From Bradyrhizobium sp. B097 (GTDB lineage Bacteria > Pseudomonadota > Alphaproteobacteria > Rhizobiales > Xanthobacteraceae): 64,000 nucleotides of DNA. The translations under genes and the position numbers were made by a program. Shown piece by piece: positions 9,278-16,928 of the stretch (position 1 is its first letter; the number at the start of each line of letters is the position of its first letter). The notes beneath the pieces were generated by a model, which did no database searches, was not told the origin of the DNA, and saw only the letters and a program-made list of their open reading frames with translations. The stretch lies in assembly GCF_038957035.1 (NCBI RefSeq), contig NZ_CP152412.1:3220501-3284500 (forward strand). Direction: 5' to 3'.

Positions 9278-11245
9278 ATGGGATGGCGCTTCCGAATACA
9301 GAAGATCTCCGCGCCAGAGTATTTGGATGATGAAAGCGCTAGTGCTGATCAGATGACTTCACACGAAATTAGCGAGCTAAATAAGAGAGGTCGCGACTTT
9401 GTTGCCGCATTCCAGAAAAGAATGGGGCGACCACTTCGTATTCTTCATATCGGCAATATAGCCAACAATGCTTACAACAATGCCTGCATTCAGCGAAAGT
9501 TCGGCATCGAAGCTGACGTGCTTTGTTACAATTACTACCACATCATGGGATGTCCAGAGTGGGAGGATGCAGTGCATGAGGGGCCCTCAGCACTTGGACA
9601 GGATCATTTCAGGCCAGACTGGTGGACGACAAGCCTGAAGGGCTGGAAGCGGCCCCGCTGGTTTGTGCAAGGCCCATCCGCGCTTTGCATTGCATACCTT
9701 CGTGCCAGGAATGCCCGTTGGAGAACGACGGCATATCTGAAGTGGTTGGAACTGGAGTTGGCTGCCCTTCAGGATGCCCGTTCCGGCGACAATGAGCATA
9801 CCCTCGCCAAATATGTCCCTAGGAATCTGCGGTTCCTGCTTTGGCTCAAGGGGCCCGTCCGGTCGACGCATGGGAATAGGCAACCTCTCAGCCTGTATAG
9901 AATCTGGCTCGGAACATTCGTGGCGAATGGGATACTCGGTCGGGCATGCCAGAAGGGTCGATGTGGGCCGAACTGGCTGGACCGAATCTCGGCAACTGCG
10001 TGGTTGAAGCTTGCGCGCCGGGGCCTTCAGGCTGATGCGGAAGCTCGCACTGCACTCGGCGCCGCTCGGGAAGATGCTCGCTGGCTAGGCACGGCAGGAC
10101 TTTTGGAGAGATACTCTGTGTTAGCCCGCTTGCTGCTCCAGCGCTTGCTAGCGGAGTTGGAGCGAGTAACCCTGAAACTGACGCCAACGTCGGAGACCGG
10201 TTGCGTAGCGAGGTCGATGTCTGACTATGAAACGCGAGAAAAAGAAATTGGCCAATTGCTCGACGAGATCAAGAACGATCCCGTCGAGCTCGACGGACAA
10301 TCGCTTCGCTATCGAGACGAGTACATCACACAACATCCTAGACCCTTCGCGGAGATCCTGTCGCACTACGACATAATCCAGGGATACTCCATCGACGGCT
10401 TTATTCCGATGATAAACGGCGTCAAGAACTTCTGCTGCTACGAGCACGGAACGCTGCGCGAAATTCCGTTCGAGAACAATCTCACCGGCTTGATCTGTCG
10501 GATCTCGTTTCAGCGCGCGCCCGCAGTGTTCGTGACAAATTCGGACGTGCTGCCCTCGGTCGAGCGGTTGGGACTAAAGAAGGATAGGGTGGTCTATCTC
10601 CCGCACGCGTTTGACAATCACAAGCTGCGCGCATTCCGCGATGCGCACCCGGAACTAAGTCCCTCAACGGGCGGGTCTGTCATTTTCTTTAGTCCCTCGC
10701 GCCACCATTGGAAGCGGGGAAATTCATCCTGGCTGAAGGGCAACGATGTGATCATCCGCGCTGCGGCCGAAGTCGCGCGCCAGACGAGAAATTTCAAGCT
10801 TGTATTCGTCGAATGGGGCCAGGAAGTCGCAGACAGCAAGGATTTGATCGAGGAGCTCGGTCTGTCCGAGTTGGTCGAATGGATCCCGACGATGTCCAAA
10901 CGGGAGCTGTGGCAACGCTACTGCGTGTCGCACGCTGTGATTGATCAATTCGTTGTTCCCGCTCTCGGCGGTGTCGGGTTTGAGGCAATGGCGCTGGGCG
11001 TCCGGTTGATTTCCGCCATCGACAAGCAGCAGACGGGCTTGTTCTTCGGCCAAGAGCCGCCGTTGCTCGCGGCTGGTAACGTCGTTGAATGTGCTGCGCG
11101 AATGCGGGAAGTCATCCAGGATCCTCTTGATACCCGAGGTTGCGGCGAGGCTGCCTCTCAATGGATGTCGACTTTCCATTCCGCAGAAAGAATCGTTGCT
11201 CTCCAGTGCAGGGCGTATAGCAACCTGCTGGCAGGTCAGTGGTGA
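9278..11245 (+). CDS. glycosyltransferase with N-terminal GNIANNA signature (large paralogue)
   Basis: A 655-residue protein, clearly homologous to the product of 14137-15735. Both share the opening H-I/L-GNIANNAxNNAxIQR block, a YYHIM/NYHIMxxPEWE block, and a central YEHGTLRxIPF block. Both also share LPHAFDxxKL and the C-terminal DQF-x5-GG-xx-FEAxALG donor site. Between the N-terminal and central blocks it has an extra roughly 120-residue, Arg/Trp/Leu-rich insertion absent from the paralogue. The first residue of the GT4 EX7E motif is not glutamate. ATG 9278 is kept because GAGG precedes it closely. ATG 9353 is an alternative that removes 25 residues. Function beyond glycan transfer is not known. 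Confidence 0.7.
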   Translation: MGWRFRIQKISAPEYLDDESASADQMTSHEISELNKRGRDFVAAFQKRMGRPLRILHIGNIANNAYNNACIQRKFGIEADVLCYNYYHIMGCPEWEDAVHEGPSALGQDHFRPDWWTTSLKGWKRPRWFVQGPSALCIAYLRARNARWRTTAYLKWLELELAALQDARSGDNEHTLAKYVPRNLRFLLWLKGPVRSTHGNRQPLSLYRIWLGTFVANGILGRACQKGRCGPNWLDRISATAWLKLARRGLQADAEARTALGAAREDARWLGTAGLLERYSVLARLLLQRLLAELERVTLKLTPTSETGCVARSMSDYETREKEIGQLLDEIKNDPVELDGQSLRYRDEYITQHPRPFAEILSHYDIIQGYSIDGFIPMINGVKNFCCYEHGTLREIPFENNLTGLICRISFQRAPAVFVTNSDVLPSVERLGLKKDRVVYLPHAFDNHKLRAFRDAHPELSPSTGGSVIFFSPSRHHWKRGNSSWLKGNDVIIRAAAEVARQTRNFKLVFVEWGQEVADSKDLIEELGLSELVEWIPTMSKRELWQRYCVSHAVIDQFVVPALGGVGFEAMALGVRLISAIDKQQTGLFFGQEPPLLAAGNVVECAARMREVIQDPLDTRGCGEAASQWMSTFHSAERIVALQCRAYSNLLAGQW

Positions 11246-11292
11246 CGGCGTTTCTCGCGACGCCGATGCTGATTTCTTAGAGTTCCCATAGA

Positions 11293-12711
11293 ATGATGCT
11301 CAAGCAGATCTCATCCTTCATCAAGCAGTATCCTCCGCTCTTTCGTGCGTTGCGGCCGGTGTTCTATTTCCTTTTCGGCCGGTGGAATGCGTTGGTCTCA
11401 CAGCTCGTGATCCACCGCGCGCAGCTCGCGCAGGCTCGAATCCCGAAGATGTCCGTTGCCGGTGATGCTACGTCGCGAAATAGACAGATTGGCAGATCTG
11501 CCTCTGGTCGCGAAGTGGTGATGCTTGTCGTCTCCGATCTGCGTGTGGACCCAAGAGTTGAAAGAGAAGCTCGTGCACTCGGCGCCGCCGGATATGACGT
11601 GACGGTGATCTGTCCCGAGCCTACGAAGGGGGCAGGCGAAACCTTCAATCTTGATTGGGGACCGCGCGTTCATATTCAGCATGCCGATTGGACGGCTGCG
11701 ACGTTCATGAGCGAGCAGCCGGGTTACCTTGCGGAACAGCTTTACCTGGAAGCGGTGAAGAGGAAGCCGTTTGCGTACCATGCGCATGATCTCTCCACCG
11801 CCTATGCCGCGATGGCGGCCGCAAAGTATCGAGGTGCGTACCTTGTGGTGGACTTCCACGAGTGGTTTTCGGAGAATGTTCATTGGAACACGAAGCAGTC
11901 CGCCTGGGCGCCGTACCCTGCCGAGTGGAAGCGGGCGCTTCAGGAGCTGGAAGTTCGTTGTCTTAACGAGGCCTCAGCCACGATCACCGTGTGTGACTCA
12001 ATTGCGGATACAATGGAGGCCGAGCTCGGCGGTCGCCGTCCCGTCGTGGTCCGCAACATCCCCGATATCGCGGTGACGCCGTCGCGCGAGTATCCGCCGC
12101 TCAAGCAGCAGCTGGGGCTGCCGGACTCGACGTTCGTTCTGCTGTGGCAGGGAGGGACCGGCCCGACGCGCCTGATCGAGCCGATTATTGAAGCCCTTGC
12201 CTATGCGCCTGATTGTATCTTCGTCATTCGGGGTCCTTCTCTGGATCTGTTTGGCCCCGACTATCTGGCATTGGCGCGGCGCACCGGCGTGGAGGGCAGG
12301 CTTGTGCTTGCTCCGCCGGTCCCGTCGAAGGACGTCGTCGCGGCCGCCCGAGGAGCGGATGCCGGGATCTGGACGTTGCCGGCCTTGTGCCGCAACTTCA
12401 CCTTTGCGCTCCCCAACAAGATTTTTGAATACCTGGCCGCCGATCTTCCCGTCCTCGTTGCGCAATACCCCGAGGCGAAGCGTCTTGTCATGGAGAACGA
12501 GGTCGGGTTGACGTTCGATCCCTATGATCCGCGTTCCATCGCGGAGTCGATCAATCGCCTCGTCCAGGATAAGCAACTCCGGGCGGCCTTCACCGCCAGC
12601 ACGCGGAAGGCGCTCGCAAGGCTGGATGCAAAGTCAGAGTGGCGGAAGGTCGTTTCGCTCTACGACAGCCTTTCTCCAGGAAAACCGCCGCAACGCGGAT
12701 CCACGCAATGA
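11293..12711 (+). CDS. glycosyltransferase family 4-like protein
   Basis: The 472-residue protein begins with a short hydrophobic, probably membrane-touching segment (FRALRPVFYFLFGRW). It then has a GT-B N-domain (VVMLVVSDLRVDPRVEREARALGAAGYDVTVICPE), the FHEWFSENVHW acceptor-side motif, and a donor domain with LLWQGGTGPTRLIEPIIEAL and PNKIFEYLAADLPVLV. The NKIFEYLAA form is typical of GT4-like enzymes of capsule and EPS clusters, unlike its neighbours with the DQF motif. ATG 11293 is preceded by a 47-bp spacer, and the stop overlaps the next start (ATGA). It probably adds one sugar of the repeat unit. Confidence 0.8.
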   Translation: MMLKQISSFIKQYPPLFRALRPVFYFLFGRWNALVSQLVIHRAQLAQARIPKMSVAGDATSRNRQIGRSASGREVVMLVVSDLRVDPRVEREARALGAAGYDVTVICPEPTKGAGETFNLDWGPRVHIQHADWTAATFMSEQPGYLAEQLYLEAVKRKPFAYHAHDLSTAYAAMAAAKYRGAYLVVDFHEWFSENVHWNTKQSAWAPYPAEWKRALQELEVRCLNEASATITVCDSIADTMEAELGGRRPVVVRNIPDIAVTPSREYPPLKQQLGLPDSTFVLLWQGGTGPTRLIEPIIEALAYAPDCIFVIRGPSLDLFGPDYLALARRTGVEGRLVLAPPVPSKDVVAAARGADAGIWTLPALCRNFTFALPNKIFEYLAADLPVLVAQYPEAKRLVMENEVGLTFDPYDPRSIAESINRLVQDKQLRAAFTASTRKALARLDAKSEWRKVVSLYDSLSPGKPPQRGSTQ

Positions 12712-14165
12712 AAGACCGACTGAGATCACTTGCGCGGCTTGTGTTGCCGTGGAGCGTTCGAAGGCGGATGCTCACAACCTGGTCGATTGTGAGATCGCCG
12801 GGTCAGGGGACACTAGTCCGCCGCAAGTTGCAGGCGCTGAGGCAAGGGCTTCTAGGCCTGGTCGCTACTGCTCTTTCGATTGCCATCCTGAAGCTCGCAA
12901 TTTGCGTCGCTCCAGCACTTGGAGCCGTGCGGTTGCGGCGCGGACGGCCTAGAACCTTGTGGGGCGTAACGCCGATCCTGACCCTGCAGCTCAAAGCCAT
13001 GGCAGATCGAACGCTTGGCTTTCGATCGAGCTCTCTTGTCTACGTAACCTACGTCATAACGTCTCGCTTCGATCTGAATCTCCAACGGCCTTACGTTCTG
13101 GCACTGAAGTTTGGTCTGGGGCTCGCGTTCCAGCGTTTGGTGCTCGCATGGGCCCTGGTTCGGTACGATGTGTTTCACTTTTTCGCCGACCGCGGGTTGC
13201 TCGATTCGACGGAGCGGTTGCAGATCAATTTTGAAGAGCTTGCCGCTCTGCGGCGGGCAGGAAAGCGCGTCTACATTTATGCGTATGGTGCCGATGTTCG
13301 TACCAGGCTTGCGACCCTGGCCCTCGGCAAATGGAATTTCTGCGTCGACTGCACGGAGCCGCCCAAATATTGCACGTGTCACGACGAAGAGGCCCAACAT
13401 TATGTTTCCGAATTGACCAGATCCGTAACGGCTCTGGTCTCGCTCGGCGACATGCTGACCTACATGCCTGCGGCAAAACATATCAATTACTGGCCGTTGG
13501 ATCTGGATCGATTCAATGCAGTTCTCCCGGATGCGCCGCCATCCGGTCCCCTTCGCATCGCTCACGCGCCTAATCACACGCACTTCAAGGGCTCAAAGTA
13601 CCTGGAGCGGACGATCGACAGGCTGAGGGCGCAGGGATACGACATCGAATATTGCAAGATACAAGGCGTTCCCAACGGTGAGGTCCTCGCGCTTTTCGCT
13701 CAATCCGACATCGTGGCGGATCAGTTTATCGGCGGTGCTTACGGCTACACCGCGCTCGAGGCGATGGCGCTCGGCAAGCCGGTCCTGAGCTACGTGAGAA
13801 GCCCGGATCTGGTCGAAGCGCCGGAGGAATGTCCGATCATCAACGCAACTCCGGATGAACTTGAGCAGGCGTTGCTGTGGGTCATCCGCAATCGGGATAG
13901 CCTTCGCACGATCGGCGAGCAGGGCCGGCGCTATGTCGAGCGATGGCACGGCATATCGGCGATCGCTGCGCGGCTTGGACAGCTTTATCGGGAGACTGCA
14001 AACTTTCCGCATGGTGTCGTCGATCGCATTCGATACCAGCAGGAGCAGGAGGAAGCCCGGCGCAACGCCATTCCCCTCGTGAGGAATTGGCAGCATCCAT
14101 TCCAGATCGGGAGGCAGCCTGCTTCAGAAGGTCTGAGTGCATTCGCCGGGACGAATCCCCGATGA
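12708..14165 (+). CDS. glycosyltransferase with four-cysteine cluster
   Basis: A 485-residue GT-B-like protein, with ATG 12708 overlapping the upstream stop. The N-terminal part is basic and hydrophobic (LLGLVATALSIAILKLAICVA), suggesting a membrane anchor or reentrant segment. Residues C212-x2-C215-x6-C222-x-C224 form a compact cysteine cluster that could bind a metal. The donor domain has RIAHAPNHTHFKGSKYLERTI, IVADQFIGGAYGYTALEAMALGKPVLSYVR, and a YVERWH tail motif that is also present in the product of 15789-16922. As in that protein, the first glutamate of EX7E is replaced. An in-frame upstream start would overlap the previous gene by 73 bases and is unlikely. Confidence 0.75.
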   Translation: MKDRLRSLARLVLPWSVRRRMLTTWSIVRSPGQGTLVRRKLQALRQGLLGLVATALSIAILKLAICVAPALGAVRLRRGRPRTLWGVTPILTLQLKAMADRTLGFRSSSLVYVTYVITSRFDLNLQRPYVLALKFGLGLAFQRLVLAWALVRYDVFHFFADRGLLDSTERLQINFEELAALRRAGKRVYIYAYGADVRTRLATLALGKWNFCVDCTEPPKYCTCHDEEAQHYVSELTRSVTALVSLGDMLTYMPAAKHINYWPLDLDRFNAVLPDAPPSGPLRIAHAPNHTHFKGSKYLERTIDRLRAQGYDIEYCKIQGVPNGEVLALFAQSDIVADQFIGGAYGYTALEAMALGKPVLSYVRSPDLVEAPEECPIINATPDELEQALLWVIRNRDSLRTIGEQGRRYVERWHGISAIAARLGQLYRETANFPHGVVDRIRYQQEQEEARRNAIPLVRNWQHPFQIGRQPASEGLSAFAGTNPR

Positions 14166-15735
14166 TCGGACCGCAAGGGCATCTCCAGTGACATCGGTCG
14201 ACACATCAGGTGCGATCACGCGCTCGCCGCAACCACAGGGGCTGGATTGGCATCGGCATTTCCAGCAACAGCACGGGCGAGCGCTGCGCGTACTGCACCT
14301 CGGCAATATCGCGAACAACGCGTTCAACAATGCCAGGATCCAGCGCCAGCACGGCATCGACGCTTATGTCATCGCCTACGAAAACTACCACATCATGGCG
14401 TCCCCGGAATGGGAGGAGGCGACGTTCGATGGAGACCTCGGCGATCCATTCTTTCCGGATTGGACGAAGGTCGATCTCGGAGGCTACCGGCGGCCGAGAT
14501 GGTTTGCCTCTGGACCTCTGAATTTATGTTGCTCGATGATTGCCGCTGAGGTTGGCGGGCAGCCGGACCTCGCCGAGGAATTCCGTCGCTCGCTGGATCG
14601 GGCCCGGCGGGCCGTGTGTTCGCAGACAGCGTCTGCCCGCGTGATCCGTCTTGGCCAGAAGATCAGACGGAGGATTCGTCGATCCCCCGCAATGGCGCGC
14701 GACATCTTCATGCGACGCGTTCTGGCAAGGGATGACCCGGAGCAGCAGCGGCTTGTTGACGTCTGGCGGCAAGGGCGTGCGCCGGGTTCTCCGCCAAGCG
14801 CCGCGGACTTTGGCAGCTACCGGGCACGGCTCGCGCCGCTTATGGGCCTGCTGAACCGGTTTGACGTCATCCAGGCCTACGCAACCGATGGTGCCTGGCC
14901 GCTGCTCGCTCAGCGCCCCTATTTCGGATATGAGCATGGAACGCTGAGAGCAATCCCGTTTCAGGACGACGGCCTCGGGCGGCTCACCGCTACGGTGTTC
15001 CTCGGAGCAGACCACGTCTTCGTCACCAACATCGATTGCGTGCCTGCCGCCCGACGGCTTGGCGTGCCGCCGGATCGGATTACGCCGCTTCCGCATGCGT
15101 TCGACGATACCAAGCTCGTTGAATTCGGGGCGAGAAACAGCGCGATCAGGCCGCCCGACGACCAGGTCATCGTTTTTCATCCGACTCGACAGGACTGGCG
15201 GGACGCGGACCCTAGCCTGGTGAAGGGCAATGATCGGTTGATCCGTGCCTTTGCGCGCGTTGCGCAGCAAGCGCCTGCGCTGCGGCTTGCGATGATCGCC
15301 TGGGGACGCGACCTTGATGCCTCGCGAGAGCTGATACGAAGTCTGGGGCTCGACGATAAGGTGCAGTGGCTCGCGCCGATGCGCAAACCGGAGTTGTGGA
15401 GGACGTATCTCCGCAGCCACGCTGTGCTGGATCAGTTCGTTCTTCCATCATTCGGTGGAATTACCTTTGAGGCCCTGGCGCTTGGCAGGCGAGTCATCAC
15501 GAACGTGGATGCGGGGACGGCCAAGGAGTTCTTTTCCGAAGCGCCTCCCATCCTGTCGGCATCGACCGAGAGTGAGATCGCCGAGGCGCTTCGCAAGATC
15601 GTCGCGGATCGGGACGACCGGCATGGACTCGGCGCTGCCGGAGCAGCCTGGATCCAGAAGTATCATTCCGCGGCGAGAATCGTCGAGTTGCAGTTGGCAG
15701 CGTACCGACGGCACATCGAATCCGTTCGCGCCTGA
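14137..15735 (+). CDS. glycosyltransferase with N-terminal GNIANNA signature (small paralogue)
   Basis: A 532-residue paralogue of the 9278-11245 product with the same order of blocks: HLGNIANNAFNNARIQR, NYHIMASPEWEEATF, YEHGTLRAIPFQDD, LPHAFDDTKLVEF, LRLAMIAWGRDLDASRELI, and VLDQFVLPSFGGITFEALALG. The GTG start at 14137 has AGAAGG a few bases upstream and overlaps the previous gene by 29 bases. GTG 14188 is an alternative. The central loop is shorter than in the paralogue. Both share an EHGT block that in other GT-B enzymes sits near the donor phosphate, which supports a glycosyltransferase role. The sugar is not identifiable. Confidence 0.72.
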   Translation: MHSPGRIPDDRTARASPVTSVDTSGAITRSPQPQGLDWHRHFQQQHGRALRVLHLGNIANNAFNNARIQRQHGIDAYVIAYENYHIMASPEWEEATFDGDLGDPFFPDWTKVDLGGYRRPRWFASGPLNLCCSMIAAEVGGQPDLAEEFRRSLDRARRAVCSQTASARVIRLGQKIRRRIRRSPAMARDIFMRRVLARDDPEQQRLVDVWRQGRAPGSPPSAADFGSYRARLAPLMGLLNRFDVIQAYATDGAWPLLAQRPYFGYEHGTLRAIPFQDDGLGRLTATVFLGADHVFVTNIDCVPAARRLGVPPDRITPLPHAFDDTKLVEFGARNSAIRPPDDQVIVFHPTRQDWRDADPSLVKGNDRLIRAFARVAQQAPALRLAMIAWGRDLDASRELIRSLGLDDKVQWLAPMRKPELWRTYLRSHAVLDQFVLPSFGGITFEALALGRRVITNVDAGTAKEFFSEAPPILSASTESEIAEALRKIVADRDDRHGLGAAGAAWIQKYHSAARIVELQLAAYRRHIESVRA

Positions 15736-15788
15736 CCGGCCACAGTGATGACAGCGACGCGCACAGATCGTCACATTCGCTCAGCAAG

Positions 15789-16922
15789 ATGAAAATCCTT
15801 CACGGCCCCTTCAATATCGGTAATCAGCCCTGGTCACTCTCGCGTGCCGAGCGCCGGCGCGGAAACCGGAGCGACCTGGTCATTCGAAGCGGGACCTGGT
15901 TTCGATACCCGGCCGACAAGGTTCTGTACGACGACACGGCAAGTAACTTTCAGAAAGTGGCCCGAAGCGCGTGGTTCGGATTGTCCGCGCTCCTGCGCTA
16001 CGACGTGCTGCACTATTATTTTGGAACAACGTTCCTGTATCCAGGCTATGCATTCGAGGGCGTCGGCTGGATGGGGCCGCTGCTGAATCGGCTCGTGACG
16101 ATCGATCTCAAGCTGGCCAAGGGGTTGGGCAAGAAGCGGTTCATGACCTTGCAGGGGTGCGACGCAAGGCTTGCGGGCGAGGGCAATCGGCGCAACCAGT
16201 GGACCATGTGCGCCAGCGGGCGTTGCTCCGCCTATGAAACTTGCGTCGCGTCGCTGGATGCGCGCCGGTCCCGCCTGATCGACCGCGTGCTTCCGCTGTT
16301 TGACCGCGTATTCTACCTCAATCCGGAACTGGGGCACGTCGTTCCGGGAGGACAGTTCCTGCCTTACGCCAACGTGGAGATCGGTCATTTCTCGCCCGAG
16401 TATCCCCGCGCTGAAGGTAAGCCGAGAATTGTCCACGCTCCGAGCGATCCGAGTATCAAGGGCACTCAGATGATACTCGATGCGTTGGAGCGTCTGAAGT
16501 CCCGGTTCGACTTCGAGCTGATCCTGGTTGAAAAGAAAACGCATGAGGAGGCGATGGCCATTTACAGGTCCGCCGATCTTGCCATTGACCAGGTGCTTGC
16601 GGGTTGGTACGGCGGCTTTGCCGTCGAGATGATGGCGATGGGAAAGCCGGTGGTATGCTACGTCAGGGAAAGCGACCTGCAGTTCGTCCCGCCGGCCATG
16701 CGGGATGATCTTGCGATCCTGAACGTCGATCCCGGACGGCTCACGGAAGATCTTGCGGCTATCCTCGAGCGGCGCGCCGAGTGGACAGAGCTGGGGAAGC
16801 GGGCGCGTCGCTACGTCGAGCGATGGCATGATCCTGATCATATTGCCGGAGCGATGATCGCAGCCTATCGCAGCCCCGACAGTAAGTTTGTGCTGGCGCC
16901 GGCCGGCGCCGAAGTCGAGTAG
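15789..16922 (+). CDS. glycosyltransferase with cysteine-rich insert
   Basis: A 377-residue GT-B-like protein starting MKILHGPFNIGNQPWSLSRAERRRG, an N terminus seen in many EPS-cluster glycosyltransferases. Cysteines C124, C141, C146 and C152 fall in the middle of the N-terminal half, at about the same place relative to the donor domain as the cluster in the product of 12708-14165. The donor domain has RIVHAPSDPSIKGTQMILDAL, AIDQVLAGWYGGFAVEMMAMGKPVVCYVRESDL, and the YVERWHD tail. The first EX7E glutamate is absent. The gene is followed after 6 bp by asnB. The matching tails suggest the two cysteine-bearing enzymes are related. Confidence 0.75.
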   Translation: MKILHGPFNIGNQPWSLSRAERRRGNRSDLVIRSGTWFRYPADKVLYDDTASNFQKVARSAWFGLSALLRYDVLHYYFGTTFLYPGYAFEGVGWMGPLLNRLVTIDLKLAKGLGKKRFMTLQGCDARLAGEGNRRNQWTMCASGRCSAYETCVASLDARRSRLIDRVLPLFDRVFYLNPELGHVVPGGQFLPYANVEIGHFSPEYPRAEGKPRIVHAPSDPSIKGTQMILDALERLKSRFDFELILVEKKTHEEAMAIYRSADLAIDQVLAGWYGGFAVEMMAMGKPVVCYVRESDLQFVPPAMRDDLAILNVDPGRLTEDLAAILERRAEWTELGKRARRYVERWHDPDHIAGAMIAAYRSPDSKFVLAPAGAEVE

Positions 16923-16928
16923 ATTCAG

